Source: Azospirillum sp. TSH58 (lineage in GTDB: Bacteria; Pseudomonadota; Alphaproteobacteria; Azospirillales; Azospirillaceae). Taken from it: 64,000 bases of DNA. The DNA is taken from the NCBI RefSeq assembly GCF_003119115.1, contig NZ_CP022367.1:917501-981500 (forward strand), in the 5' to 3' direction. Of the stretch, positions 26,156 to 35,209 are shown one piece after another (positions within the stretch are counted from its first letter, which is position 1; each line of letters starts with the position of its first letter). The notes beneath the pieces were generated by a model. It had not been told where the DNA came from. It saw nothing but the letters and a program-made list of their open reading frames with translations, and searched no databases. Made by a program: the position numbers and the translations under genes.

Positions 26156-28252
26156 CTACCTCGCCCTTCCCGCCGGCTTGCCGCCCTTGACCGGCGTCCG
26201 GCGGCCCTTGCCGGCCTGCTGGGTGTAGAAGGTCTTGCCCGGCTTCGGCCGATCCGCCTTGGGCTTGTCCGCCTTGCCCACACCCCCCGTCGTCTGCCAG
26301 GCCGGAACGAGCTGGTGCTCGCCCGGACCGATCAGGTCGCTGCGGCCCATGGCTTTCAGCGCATCGCGCAGCACCGGCCAATTCTCCGGGTCGTGGTAGC
26401 GCAGGAAGGCCTTGTGCAGGCGGCGCTGCTTCAGCCCCTTGGCGGAGAACACCGTCTCCGACCCCTCGCGGCGGATCGGGCGCAGCGGGTTGCGGTCGCT
26501 GTGGTACATCGCCGTGGCGAGCGCCATGGGGGAGGGCAGGTAGGTCTGCACCTGATCGGCCTTGAAGCCGTTCCGCTTCAGCCACAGGGCGAGGTTCATC
26601 ATGTCCTCGTCGCTGGTGCCGGGGTGGGCGGCGATGAAGTAGGGGATCAGGTAGAGCTTCTTGCCGGCCGCCTTGGCCGCCTTCTCGAACATCTCCTTGA
26701 AGCGGTCGTAGGTGCCGATGCCCGGCTTCATCATCTTGGACAGCGGGCCGGGCTCGGTGTGCTCCGGCGCGATCTTCAGGTAGCCGCCGACATGGTGGGT
26801 CACCAGCTCCTTCACGTATTCCGGGCTGCGGACGGCGAGGTCGTAGCGCAGGCCCGAGGCGATGTTGATCTTCTTCACGCCGGGGATGGCGCGCGCCTTG
26901 CGGTAGAGCTGGATCAGGTCGCTGTGGTCGGTGTTCAGGTTCTTGCAGATGTCCGGGAAGACGCAGGACGGGCGGCGGCAGACCTTCTCGATCTCCGGGT
27001 CCTTGCAGGCCATGCGGTACATGTTGGCGGTCGGCCCGCCCATGTCGGAAATGACCCCGGTGAAGCCCTTCACCTTGTCGCGGATCTCCTCGATCTCCTT
27101 GAGGATCGAGCCCTCCGAGCGGCTCTGGATGATGCGGCCCTCATGCTCGGTGATGGAGCAGAAGGAGCAGCCGCCGAAGCAGCCGCGCATGATGTTCACC
27201 GAGAAGCGGATCATCTCCCAGGCCGGGATGCGCGCGTCGCCGTAGGACGGATGGGGCGCGCGGGCGTAGGGCAGGCCGTAGACCCCGTCCATCTCTTCCG
27301 TGGTCAGCGGGATCGGCGGGGTGGTCAGCCAGACCTCGCGGTCGCCGTGCCGCTGCACCAGCGCGCGGGCGTTGCCGGGGTTGCTCTCCTGGTGCAGCAC
27401 GCGGGAGGCGTGGGCGTAAAGGACCTTGTCGGCGCTGACCTGCTCGAAGGAGGGCAGGCGGACCACCGTGCGGTCGGCCCCGGCGGCGCGCGGGGCGGCG
27501 GGGGTCAGCTCGTCGATGCTGCTGCTGTCGATGACGGTCCAGCCGTCCGGCACGCGGCTGCGGACGATGGAGGTGCCGCGGACGTCGTCGATCTCCCGCG
27601 CCTTTTCCCCGGCGGCGATGCGGTGGGCGACGTCGATGATCGCCCGCTCAGCGTTGCCGTAGCACAGGATGTCGGCCTTGGCGTCCACAAGGACGGAGCG
27701 GCGCACCTTCTCGCTCCAATGGTCGTACTGGGCGATGCGGCGAAGGCTCGCCTCGATGCCGCCGAGCACGATGGGCACGTCCTTGTAGGCCTCGCGGCAG
27801 CGCTGGCTGTAGACGATCACCGCGCGGTCGGGCCGCTTGCCGCCCTCGTCGTTGGGGGTGTAGCTGTCGTTGTGACGCAGGCGGCGGTCCGAGGTGTAGT
27901 GGTTCACCATCGAGTCCATGTTGCCGCCGGTCACCCCGAAGAACAGGTTCGGCTTGCCCAGCGCCTTGAACGGCTCCGCGCTGCTCCAGTCCGGCTGGGC
28001 GATGATGCCGACGCGGAAGCCCTGCGCCTCCAGCAGCCGCCCGATGATCGCCATGCCGAAGCTGGGGTGGTCCACATAGGCGTCGCCCGTCACCACCACG
28101 ATGTCGCAGGAATCCCAGCCCAGCCGGTCCATCTCCGCCCGCGTCATCGGCAGGAAGGGCGCCGGGCGCCGGGCCTCCGTCCGGTGCCAGGGGAGGGAGA
28201 AGATGTCCCGCACCGCCGGAAGGGGGGCGGTGGGCGTGGCTTCGTTGAGCAT
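26156..28252 (-). CDS. ygiQ: YgiQ family radical SAM protein (UPF0313)
   Basis: 698 aa from ATG 28252, which has GGAGAG upstream; an upstream start at 28345 adds 31 low-complexity residues. The N-terminal half carries YgiQ signatures ([58 protein letters not shown]). The radical SAM [4Fe-4S] motif is [16 protein letters not shown] (Cys-x3-Cys-x2-Cys). A lysine/arginine-rich tail ([11 protein letters not shown]) suggests nucleic-acid contact. The biochemical role of the family is not established. Confidence 0.88.
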   Translation of the reverse strand: MLNEATPTAPLPAVRDIFSLPWHRTEARRPAPFLPMTRAEMDRLGWDSCDIVVVTGDAYVDHPSFGMAIIGRLLEAQGFRVGIIAQPDWSSAEPFKALGKPNLFFGVTGGNMDSMVNHYTSDRRLRHNDSYTPNDEGGKRPDRAVIVYSQRCREAYKDVPIVLGGIEASLRRIAQYDHWSEKVRRSVLVDAKADILCYGNAERAIIDVAHRIAAGEKAREIDDVRGTSIVRSRVPDGWTVIDSSSIDELTPAAPRAAGADRTVVRLPSFEQVSADKVLYAHASRVLHQESNPGNARALVQRHGDREVWLTTPPIPLTTEEMDGVYGLPYARAPHPSYGDARIPAWEMIRFSVNIMRGCFGGCSFCSITEHEGRIIQSRSEGSILKEIEEIRDKVKGFTGVISDMGGPTANMYRMACKDPEIEKVCRRPSCVFPDICKNLNTDHSDLIQLYRKARAIPGVKKINIASGLRYDLAVRSPEYVKELVTHHVGGYLKIAPEHTEPGPLSKMMKPGIGTYDRFKEMFEKAAKAAGKKLYLIPYFIAAHPGTSDEDMMNLALWLKRNGFKADQVQTYLPSPMALATAMYHSDRNPLRPIRREGSETVFSAKGLKQRRLHKAFLRYHDPENWPVLRDALKAMGRSDLIGPGEHQLVPAWQTTGGVGKADKPKADRPKPGKTFYTQQAGKGRRTPVKGGKPAGRAR

Positions 28253-28547
28253 GACGCTCTCCGTTCGGGCCGCCGGAGCGCAGGGTGCTGCCGGGGCGGG
28301 GTGCTTGATGGTCGGGTGCCGGTTCATACCGGCAATGTCCGGCATGGTCCACCGCGCGAGTCCCTACGGAAGTGCCGCGGCGCGGTCAAGGATTGCCTGA
28401 CCGTCGGGGTCAACTTTATACGCGTTTATGACGCCGTGATGTGTGCAGCCGGGCCGCCCACGGCAAGGGGGCTGTCGCAACGGCCTCGCCGGCACCCTGT
28501 TGGGAAGGGTGGAGACGCACAGACTCACCCACGGGCAGGAGATCTTC
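28253..28547. other. Intergenic region upstream of small acidic protein gene
   Basis: 295 bases between divergent genes. No further gene seen. The AT-richer patch CAACTTTATACGCGTTTATG near 28410-28430 is the likeliest promoter area; not assignable to a sigma factor. Confidence 0.3.
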
Positions 28548-28733
28548 ATGAGCACCGACAAGCGTTACGGCGACGAGCGCGACGATCCGCTCGACATCAA
28601 GAACACCCGCGCCGACCCCGCGATCGACGAGGAGAAGATGGGCTTCCAGAACATCGAGGGGCCGGGCGCGGAGACCAGAAAGGATAAGGCGCCGGACACG
28701 GACGACTCTCCGGACAGCGCACCCCGGCCGTGA
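28548..28733 (+). CDS. Small acidic hydrophilic protein
   Basis: 61 aa (MSTDKRYGDERDDP start, ending DDSPDSAPRP), charged and probably disordered. ATG 28548 has AGGAG six bases upstream. A similar-sized acidic protein follows 62 bases downstream. No domain recognised; intrinsically disordered proteins like this are often stress-related in soil alphaproteobacteria, but nothing here proves it. Confidence 0.65.
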   Translation: MSTDKRYGDERDDPLDIKNTRADPAIDEEKMGFQNIEGPGAETRKDKAPDTDDSPDSAPRP

Positions 28734-28795
28734 CGCGGACCCCGCGGGCGCCGCGGGCGTTGTTCGCTGGAACCACAACAAAGCGGAGGTTCGCC

Positions 28796-28978
28796 ATGGC
28801 TGAAGAGAAGACACCTGACAGCCCTTCCGAGGCGGGAAAAGACTCCCCGTTGGAGGACAAGACCAAGACGCCCGGCGACGGGACGCTTCAGGACGCCGTG
28901 CCCGCCGGAACCACGTCCGACGAGCTGCGGCGGCGGGCCGAGGAGGATGACGGGTCCGTCCAGCCGGGCACCGGCTGA
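28796..28978 (+). CDS. Small acidic hydrophilic protein
   Basis: 60 aa, rich in Asp, Glu, Lys, Pro and Thr, with TTSDELRRRAEEDDGSVQP near the C-terminus. GCGGAGG lies seven bases before the ATG. Composition and size mirror the preceding gene, so the two may be co-transcribed. No recognised domain. Confidence 0.65.
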   Translation: MAEEKTPDSPSEAGKDSPLEDKTKTPGDGTLQDAVPAGTTSDELRRRAEEDDGSVQPGTG

Positions 28979-29003
28979 CGCATCGGAAGCGTCGTCGGTT
29001 TCA

Positions 29004-29021
29004 TCATACGACGTCGTATGA
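29004..29021. repeat. Perfect 18-bp palindrome TCATACGACGTCGTATGA
   Basis: Perfect dyad in the gap between converging genes; its core CATACGACGTCGTATG recurs with one changed base at 8417-8432 upstream of parA. Confidence 0.65.
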
Positions 29022-29064
29022 GAACAACTGGGTATGAGAACGACTGGGTATGAGAGCTACCGGG
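29017..29064. repeat. Three 16-bp direct repeats
   Basis: Units at 29017 (TATGAGAACAACTGGG), 29033 (TATGAGAACGACTGGG) and 29049 (TATGAGAGCTACCGGG, diverged). The first overlaps the right half of the 18-bp palindrome and the third covers the stop codon of the membrane regulator gene. Confidence 0.65.
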
Positions 29065-30856
29065 TGACGCTCTCGCCCGTGGGCGCGGCCAATCCGACCA
29101 TGGCATAGCTGCTGCGGATGGCCGCGTCCAGCGTCGGGGGCAGGGGCTGGATGCGCTGCTCCCGCGCGGCCCGGCGGGCGAAATCGGGATCCGCCGCGAG
29201 CGCCCGTGTCGCCGCTGCCTTGGCCTCGTCCATCCGGCCCATCTGCACGAAGGCGACGGCCAGGGCGGCCTGGGCCGGGGCGGCGGCGGTCACCTCGAAT
29301 TCCAGCTTCGTGCTGTCCGGGTGCCCATGGCGCTGAAGGGCGAGGCTGTAGACGGACAGAAGCCGTTCCCGCTGCGCGGGGTCGCGCTCCATCGCCTGTT
29401 CCAACAGGGGGAGGCCTTTCGCGGACTGCCCGGCTTCGACATGCCACAGGCCGAGGTCGCCCAGCACCTGGGCGTCTCCGGGGGACGCCTGCAAGGCGCG
29501 GTGTCCGGCGGCGAAGCAGGGGGCGTACTGCCCGCGCAGACAATAGGCGGTGTAGAGCGCCGTCAGCGGGCGCAGCGACGCCGGTTCCAGTTCGGTGGCG
29601 CGCAGGGCGGCGGCCAGGGCGTCGTTCAGCGCGGCGTCGTTCCGGTCCGCCCGATAGGCGTCCGATTGCAGCAGGGACAATGCCGACCACAGTCGGGCGG
29701 ACTCGCCGGCGCTGGTCGTCAGAGCGCTGGCCCCGGAGGTCAGGCAACCGTTCAGGGCGGCCCGCTCGGCCGGCGGGACCTCGTGCCGGCCGGTGGCGAG
29801 GAAGGCGCATTCGCGCGGTGACAGGCTGGCGGTTGGTTTGGCGCGCAGACGCGCGGCGGCAGCCGGCAGCAGAGGGCCTTGCGGCGCGACCAGCGGCTCG
29901 ACGATGCCGGCGGCCAAGGCCTGCGGCGTGGGCGCGCCCTGGGCTTCGGCCGGGCGGTCCAGGCTGGTGGACCAAAGCACCGTCCCGGTGGCGAGGTCGG
30001 TCAAGTGCACCACCAGGCGCACCGCCGCGTCATGCCCCTGAAGGCTTCCGGACAGGCGAAACCCCTGATGGGGCGGGGCGGCGGTCGGCGGCGGATCGAT
30101 CCGCACCGGGAGGTCGGTGCGGTTGGCGAGGCCGCCGGCGATCTCGTCGGTCAACATGGCGGCAAGGGCGCCGTCCTCCGCCGACTGGCCCGTGGTTCGG
30201 AAGGGACCGACGACGATGGTCATCGACGCATCGGCCGCCGCCGGGACCGCGGACAGGGGTGTCGCCGGCTCGATCCCCCTCGGCTCCGCGCTGGCCGCGA
30301 TCGGATGCGGGCTGAGCGCCAGCGCTTCCTCCACGTCGATCGGCGTGGCGAGGTTTCGTCCGACCAGCAGGCCGGCCAGCCCGACCGCGATCAGCACCAC
30401 GACGGCCAGCCCGGCGATGCGCAGGGAAACGGGCCTCCACACGGTTTCCGCCGCCGGAACGGCGTGAGGGCAGGGCAGGGCGGGGGCGGCTTCGTTCTGC
30501 CGTTCGAAGCGGGGGGCGTAGCCGCCCTTCGGCACGACGATGCGGATCGGGTCGTTGCGGCCCGCGGTCAGATAGTAATGGTCCAGACTGCGGCGCAGCC
30601 GCCCGGCCTCCAGCCGCACGATGGGATCGGATTGCGGGTCGAAGCTCGGCTCGCGGTTGAAGACGCTGACGGCGATGCAGTAGGCCTTGATCTGCTGCGC
30701 CCGCCCCTCCAGGCACTCCTCGACCACATAGCGCAGGAAACGGCGGTTGCGGTCCGACGCGTCGAAATGGTCGCTCGTCAAAATCCGCTCAAGCTGAGTC
30801 CTGACGGCATGATCATCCAATGCCCGCCCCTGCGCGGGTGGAGTTTCCTCTGTCAT
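29057..30856 (-). CDS. Membrane-anchored regulator-like protein with winged-helix-type N-terminus and TPR-like C-terminus
   Basis: 599 aa. The N-terminal about 120 residues (RTQLERILTSDHFDASDRNRRFLRYVVEE ... QSDPIVRLEAGRLRRSLDHYY) match the DNA-binding-type module found in alphaproteobacterial proteins related to CadC-like activators and class III cyclases. One membrane segment lies at about 146-167 (LAVVVLIAVGLAGLLVG). The periplasmic half has an Ala/Pro-rich part and helical TPR-like repeats (AALRATELEPASLRPLTALYTAYCL, LGDLGLWHVEAGQSAKGLPLLEQA). ATG 30856 has GGGAG nine bases upstream. The signal is unknown. An inverted repeat TTGAGAA/TTCTCAA at 30876-30905 may be its operator. Confidence 0.7.
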   Translation of the reverse strand: MTEETPPAQGRALDDHAVRTQLERILTSDHFDASDRNRRFLRYVVEECLEGRAQQIKAYCIAVSVFNREPSFDPQSDPIVRLEAGRLRRSLDHYYLTAGRNDPIRIVVPKGGYAPRFERQNEAAPALPCPHAVPAAETVWRPVSLRIAGLAVVVLIAVGLAGLLVGRNLATPIDVEEALALSPHPIAASAEPRGIEPATPLSAVPAAADASMTIVVGPFRTTGQSAEDGALAAMLTDEIAGGLANRTDLPVRIDPPPTAAPPHQGFRLSGSLQGHDAAVRLVVHLTDLATGTVLWSTSLDRPAEAQGAPTPQALAAGIVEPLVAPQGPLLPAAAARLRAKPTASLSPRECAFLATGRHEVPPAERAALNGCLTSGASALTTSAGESARLWSALSLLQSDAYRADRNDAALNDALAAALRATELEPASLRPLTALYTAYCLRGQYAPCFAAGHRALQASPGDAQVLGDLGLWHVEAGQSAKGLPLLEQAMERDPAQRERLLSVYSLALQRHGHPDSTKLEFEVTAAAPAQAALAVAFVQMGRMDEAKAAATRALAADPDFARRAAREQRIQPLPPTLDAAIRSSYAMVGLAAPTGESVTR

Positions 30857-31433
30857 TCCAGACATCTCCCGAAAGTTGAGAAAGACGACGTGCGATCCTT
30901 CTCAAAAGGGGTGGGTCGATGTGTTGCCGGCATTCTTCCATCGGGAAAAACTGATGTCCATCAGCCCTGTGCTTTTAGGCCGGACCGTATTCCCGAAGTC
31001 CGTTCGTTTCCCTGTTCGTTGGGGTGGGGCGCCCATCCAAAGGCTGATGGCACCAGACCGGAGGCGGTACGGAGCACCCCCGCCGAACGGGGCGTAAACT
31101 ACCGTATGCTACCCGCCGCGGCGGAACCGCCGGCGCGGCGACGGGTTCTCCCGCCGCCGGACAGGGGACTCGACACGGGAGGACCCGAACATTGGCTGAA
31201 GGCCCTTCCCGTCCCCGCGGCACGCCCGGCTCACCGACGCGCATCCCCCGCCGTCGATAGGGCGTGCCGACATTTCCCGGTTTTCCCTGTTCTCGGCTTC
31301 GGTAACGCAACACACCGGTGGTTCCATGTCTTTTTTGTCGCCGTCTTTTTTGTCGCCGTCTTTTCTGTCCACGCTGAATGTTCCGTCCCGCCGCTGTCCG
31401 CCCCCCTCGCCTCAGACATCATCCTCAAAACAT
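30857..31433. other. Gene-poor 577-base interval with AT-rich tandem repeat
   Basis: No gene supported. Contains the inverted repeat TTGAGAA (30876-30882)/TTCTCAA (30899-30905) next to the membrane regulator, and GTCTTTTTTGTCGCC in tandem at 31328-31342 and 31343-31357 with a partial third copy to 31370. At 31365-31380 a CTGTCCACGCTGAA string resembles the origin composites but lacks the rest of the 16-bp motif. Confidence 0.5.
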
Positions 31434-31985
31434 ATGCACCAGCCCGCCGCGTCCGCGTTGACGCGCCGCGGCATCTTCGGGTTGGGGGCCGCCGTGGCGG
31501 TCGGCGTCTGCAACAGCCGCACCGCCGCGGCGTGGGAGCCGGCGCCGGAGCGCACCCTGCGGATCTACAACTGCCTGACGGGGGAGAGCTTCGACGGCGT
31601 CTATTGGGCGGAGGGACGCCCGGTTGCGGAGGCGATGGCCCGCATCGATTGGGTGCTGCGCGACCATCGCAGCGACGATTGCCACCGCATCGATCTCGCC
31701 CTGCTGAACCGACTGTCGGAAATGCAGGAGAAGTTGGACAGCCAGCATCCGTTCGAAGTGCTGTCGGCCTTCCGCTCCAAAGAGACCAACCGCCGCGTGA
31801 AGGGAGCGGCGTCGGGCAGCCTGCATCTGCAGGGGCGGGCCGTCGACCTGCGCCTGCAGGGACGGCGCGCGGTGGATCTGTACCGCTGCGCCCTGTCCTT
31901 CGGTGACGGCGGGGCCGGCTGCTACGCCAAGCGGAACTTCGTCCATGTGGACACCGGGCCGACGCGGCGCTGGGTGGGGGCCTGA
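31434..31985 (+). CDS. MepK-like (DUF882/YcbK) murein endopeptidase
   Basis: Predicted exported zinc peptidase cutting peptidoglycan cross-links, 183 aa. The N-terminus has a Tat-type motif (LTRRGIFGLGAA) and an alanine-rich signal segment. Family residues: SAFRSKETN, SLHLQGRAVDLRL (His and Asp ligands) and FVHVDTGP (His ligand). ATG 31434 precedes the signal peptide but has no clear ribosome-binding site; a start at 31326 would add FLSPS repeats encoded by the tandem T-rich repeat and is rejected. Confidence 0.83.
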   Translation: MHQPAASALTRRGIFGLGAAVAVGVCNSRTAAAWEPAPERTLRIYNCLTGESFDGVYWAEGRPVAEAMARIDWVLRDHRSDDCHRIDLALLNRLSEMQEKLDSQHPFEVLSAFRSKETNRRVKGAASGSLHLQGRAVDLRLQGRRAVDLYRCALSFGDGGAGCYAKRNFVHVDTGPTRRWVGA

Positions 31986-32151
31986 GCGTGGCGGCACGGA
32001 ATCGGGACTTTTCGTCGCAGAACCTTTTGCCAGGGGGCATCGGGCGAAGGGCATTACGCCGATGGATGGATTGTGCGCAGGACGGAGGAAGCGCACCATA
32101 GCCCGAAAAAGAAGGCCGTATGATCCGGCCAATGCTCTTTGGGAGGAGCCC

Positions 32152-32427
32152 ATGCTAACCCCAACCGACCTTGCGGACCCCCGGGGCCGCAGCTTATCGG
32201 CGCGCCGTCACCCTCTGACGGACCCGGCCCGGATGGCCCAGGCCCGCACGCTGGCGGGCTGGATCGCCGTGATCGCCGAGGACCGCGGCCTGGACGAGCG
32301 GGGCGTCGCCGCGGCGACCGGCCTGGACATCGAGGATGTCCGGGCGGTTCTGGGCGGCACCGTCTTCATGATGCCCGTGAGCACGCTCGACCGCGCGCTG
32401 CGCCGCCTGGAAGGCCGCCCGCACTGA
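32152..32427 (+). CDS. Small HTH-like protein
   Basis: 91 aa. A predicted helix-turn-helix-like stretch reads ERGVAAATGLDIEDVRAVLGG. The next gene encodes a similar pattern (AGDLARMTGLAPGHARAILSG), so the two may be diverged paralogs. ATG 32152 is preceded by GGGAGGAG. Function unknown; the region resembles XRE-type DNA-binding folds in spacing only. Confidence 0.65.
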   Translation: MLTPTDLADPRGRSLSARRHPLTDPARMAQARTLAGWIAVIAEDRGLDERGVAAATGLDIEDVRAVLGGTVFMMPVSTLDRALRRLEGRPH

Positions 32428-32478
32428 GGAGCAGCAGGACCCGCCTCTCCCGCCGCCCGCCGGCACAAGGAGGACCGC

Positions 32479-32703
32479 ATGACCCATCACGTTCGCAAAC
32501 GGAGCAGCGCCATGGACCGTACGGAGAAACGCGACGCCATCACCCGCATCCGCCACGCCGCCGAACAGCAGGGGCTGGACGCCGGCGATCTGGCTCGTAT
32601 GACGGGACTGGCGCCGGGACACGCCCGCGCGATCCTGTCCGGCTTCGGTTCGACGGTCCCGCGCGCCGCGCTCGACCGCACCGTCACCGTTCTGCCGGAG
32701 TGA
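32479..32703 (+). CDS. Small HTH-like protein (paralog of preceding gene)
   Basis: 74 aa with a basic N-terminus (HHVRKRSS) and the HTH-like GDLARMTGLAPGHARAILSG. AAGGAGG precedes ATG 32479. The second ATG at 32512 would give 63 residues. A 16-bp motif variant begins six bases after the stop. Confidence 0.62.
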   Translation: MTHHVRKRSSAMDRTEKRDAITRIRHAAEQQGLDAGDLARMTGLAPGHARAILSGFGSTVPRAALDRTVTVLPE

Positions 32704-32708
32704 CGGCA

Positions 32709-32724
32709 CGCTGAAATGGAAACG
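32709..32724 (+). repeat. 16-bp motif variant after small HTH gene
   Basis: CGCTGAAATGGAAACG, two bases from the best consensus, 22 kb from parB. Confidence 0.5.
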
Positions 32725-32777
32725 GCGGCGCATCGGGTGCGCCGCCGTTGCTCTTGAACCGTGCGCAGTGCCGCGGT

Positions 32778-32987
32778 TCAGGCGACCGAGAGCACGTCCA
32801 GATAGACGTTTGCCGGCTCGGTCAGATGAATGCGGTACAGCATCCCCATCTGGTCCACGATGATGCTGGCGACGGGGTTCTTGGCCGCCATGTCGGTGAC
32901 GGCGGCGCGCACGTTGCGCGGCAGGCTGTCGAGTTCGACGTCGCGGTAGCCGTTCTTGTCGGAGAACTTGATGATCTTCTGGCCCAT
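32778..32987 (-). CDS. Small conserved-looking protein, function unknown
   Basis: 69 aa from ATG 32987 (MGQKIIKFSDKNGYRDVEL...); an upstream ATG at 33008 would add seven residues, and neither has a strong ribosome-binding site. The sequence is well balanced (VRAAVTDMAAKNPVASIIVDQMGMLYRIHLTEP), unlike a random frame. No domain recognised. It converges with the small HTH gene. Confidence 0.55.
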   Translation of the reverse strand: MGQKIIKFSDKNGYRDVELDSLPRNVRAAVTDMAAKNPVASIIVDQMGMLYRIHLTEPANVYLDVLSVA

Positions 32988-33135
32988 GATCAGGCGCCCT
33001 GCGTGCATGCTCTGTTTGCGGTGGGCGGACCATGATCCCGTCGGGTTAAGGAAGCACTAACCAAAAACCGCGCAAACGCAGGACTGATGAGCGGCGGCTG
33101 CATCGGTGTCCTTGGAATAATCCGGGGGATGCTTT

Positions 33136-33246
33136 GCCCCCACCCTTCCCACGGCTTTGCCGCGGGCCCCTTCCCTCCCCCGCTGCGCAGGAGAGGGAAA
33201 TTTAGTCCCCTCCCCTGCGCAGCGGGGGAGGGTCAGGGTGGGGGCA
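33136..33246. repeat. GC-rich palindromic repeat, type B
   Basis: CCCCCACCCTTCCCACGG..., CCCTCCCCCGCTGCGCAGGAGAGGG, then CCCCTCCCCTGCGCAGCGGGGGAGGGTCAGGGTGGGGGC. Lies just downstream of uvrC (leftward) and may end its transcript. Confidence 0.75.
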
Positions 33247-33264
33247 ACCGCCGCCACGCATTCC

Positions 33265-35109
33265 CTACCCATGGAAATGCTCGAACACCCGCCGGGCCAG
33301 CGCCGCGCTGATGCCAGGGGTGGCCTCCAGATCCTTCAGCCCGGCCGATGCCACCGCGGTGGAACTGCCGAAATGGTGCAGCAGGGCCTTCTTGCGCGAC
33401 GGGCCGACGCCGGGGATGCCATCGATGCGGGTGTGGTCCATCGCCTTCAGGCGGCGGGTGCGGTGAGCGTCGATGGCCGTCCGGTGCGCCTCGTCGCGCA
33501 GCCGTTGCAGGAAGTACAGCACCGGGTCGTTGGGCTCCAGCCGGAAGGGCTCGCGGTCCGGCTGGAAGAAGCGCTCGCGCCCGGCATCGCGGTCCGGCCC
33601 CTTGGCGATGGCCGCCAGCGGGACGCCGGCGATGCCCAACCCGTCCAGCACCGCGCGGGCGGTGTTCAACTGGCCCAAGCCCCCGTCGATCAGCACCAGA
33701 TCGGGCCACTGGCCGCCGCTGCGCTGCGGGTCCTCGCGCAGCGCGCGCCCGAAGCGGCGGGTCAGCACCTCGCGCAGCATCGCGTAGTCGTCGCCCGCCG
33801 CCGCCGGGTCCTTGATGTGGAAGCGGCGTCCGGCGTTGCGCTGGATGCCCTCCGGCCCGGCGACCACCATCGCGCCCACCGGGAAGGCGCCCTGGATGTG
33901 CGAGTTGTCGTAGATCTCGATACGGGCCGGTGTTTTCGGAAGGCCGAAGACGCGCGCCACCCCGGCCAGCAGCTTGCCCTGGGCGGAGCGTTCGGCCATG
34001 CGGCGCCCGTGCGCCTCGCGCGCGTTGGTCAGGGCGTGCTCGACGACGCGGCGCTTGGGGCCGCGCTGGGGAACCTCCACCTCCACCCGCCGCCCGGCGG
34101 CGAGCGTCAGCGCCTCGGCCAGCAGGGCGCGCTCCGGGATGTCGTGGCTGAGCAGCAGGTGGCGGGGCGGCGGCGTCCCTTCGTAGAGCTGGGCTGCGAA
34201 GGCGGCGAGGATCGCGTCGGGCTCCTCCTCGCCGTCGTGCCGGGGGAAGAAGGCGCGGGTGCCCTGGTTGCGCCCGCCGCGGAAGAAGAAGGCCTGGACG
34301 CAGGCGGTTCCGCCCTCGGCATGGACGGCCAGCACGTCGGCGTCCTCCAGCACGCCTTCCAGATTGATGTCCTGGCGGCTCTGCAGGGCGGTCAGGGCGC
34401 GGATGCGGTCGCGCCAGCGGGCGGCGTCCTCGTAGGCCAGCCGGTCGGAGCAGTCCATCATGTGGCGGGCGAACTCCGCCTGGATGGCGGCGCTGCGCCC
34501 GGACAGCACGTCGCGCACGCCCTGCATCTGGGCGGCGTAGTCCTCGGCCGAGACGCGGCCGACGCAGGGGGCGGAGCAGCGCTTGATCTGGTGCTGGAGG
34601 CAGGGCCGCGTGCGCGACGTGAAGGTGGCGTCGTCGCAGTTGCGCAGCAGGAAGGCGCGCTGCAACGCCCCGATGGTCATGCCGACGAGGGCGGGGGAGG
34701 CGTAGGGGCCGAACAGGTCGCGTTTCCTGCCATGCCGGTCGGCGCTGCCGCGATGGTGCATCAAACGCGGAAACTCATGGCCCTGGCCGAGCGCGATGTA
34801 GGAGAAGGAGCGGTCGTCCTTCACCAGCACGTTGAAGGGCGGCAGCAGGCGGCGGATCAGGTTGGCCTCCAGCAGGAGGGCTTCCGCCTCGGTGTGGGTG
34901 GTGACGAACTCCATGGAGCGGGTCAGCGCCACCATGCGGCGGGTGCGGTTGGGCAGCCCGTCCGTCCGGGTGTAGCTGGCCACCCGGCGTTTCAGGTTCT
35001 TCGCCTTGCCGACATACAGGATGCGGCCGTCCACCCCGATCATCCGATAGACGCCGGGTGTGTCCGGCAGCGTCGGCAGGGTGGCGCGGATCACCGCCGC
35101 TCCGTCCAT
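33265..35109 (-). CDS. uvrC: UvrABC excinuclease subunit C
   Basis: Makes both incisions in nucleotide-excision repair. 614 aa. GIY-YIG domain: PGVYRMIGVDGRILYVGKAKNLKRR. A central cysteine cluster (RPCLQHQIKRCSAPC), a UvrB-binding region (ADYA/QAEFARHMMDCSD vicinity), the RNase H-like C-terminal nuclease (EIYDNSHIQG, LVLIDGGLGQLN) and a tandem helix-hairpin-helix end (IPGVGPSRKKALLHHFGS ... TPGISAALARRVFEHF) are all present. Full length. Being on what looks like a secondary replicon is notable. Confidence 0.95.
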   Translation of the reverse strand: MDGAAVIRATLPTLPDTPGVYRMIGVDGRILYVGKAKNLKRRVASYTRTDGLPNRTRRMVALTRSMEFVTTHTEAEALLLEANLIRRLLPPFNVLVKDDRSFSYIALGQGHEFPRLMHHRGSADRHGRKRDLFGPYASPALVGMTIGALQRAFLLRNCDDATFTSRTRPCLQHQIKRCSAPCVGRVSAEDYAAQMQGVRDVLSGRSAAIQAEFARHMMDCSDRLAYEDAARWRDRIRALTALQSRQDINLEGVLEDADVLAVHAEGGTACVQAFFFRGGRNQGTRAFFPRHDGEEEPDAILAAFAAQLYEGTPPPRHLLLSHDIPERALLAEALTLAAGRRVEVEVPQRGPKRRVVEHALTNAREAHGRRMAERSAQGKLLAGVARVFGLPKTPARIEIYDNSHIQGAFPVGAMVVAGPEGIQRNAGRRFHIKDPAAAGDDYAMLREVLTRRFGRALREDPQRSGGQWPDLVLIDGGLGQLNTARAVLDGLGIAGVPLAAIAKGPDRDAGRERFFQPDREPFRLEPNDPVLYFLQRLRDEAHRTAIDAHRTRRLKAMDHTRIDGIPGVGPSRKKALLHHFGSSTAVASAGLKDLEATPGISAALARRVFEHFHG

Positions 35110-35209
35110 GATCCCTAACCCGGTGTATTAACCACGATGGCGCGGAAGGAAGCAGGGGAACGAACCATGGACAAGAGACAATCGTCGGCCCTGTCCTTCG
35201 GAGATAAAG

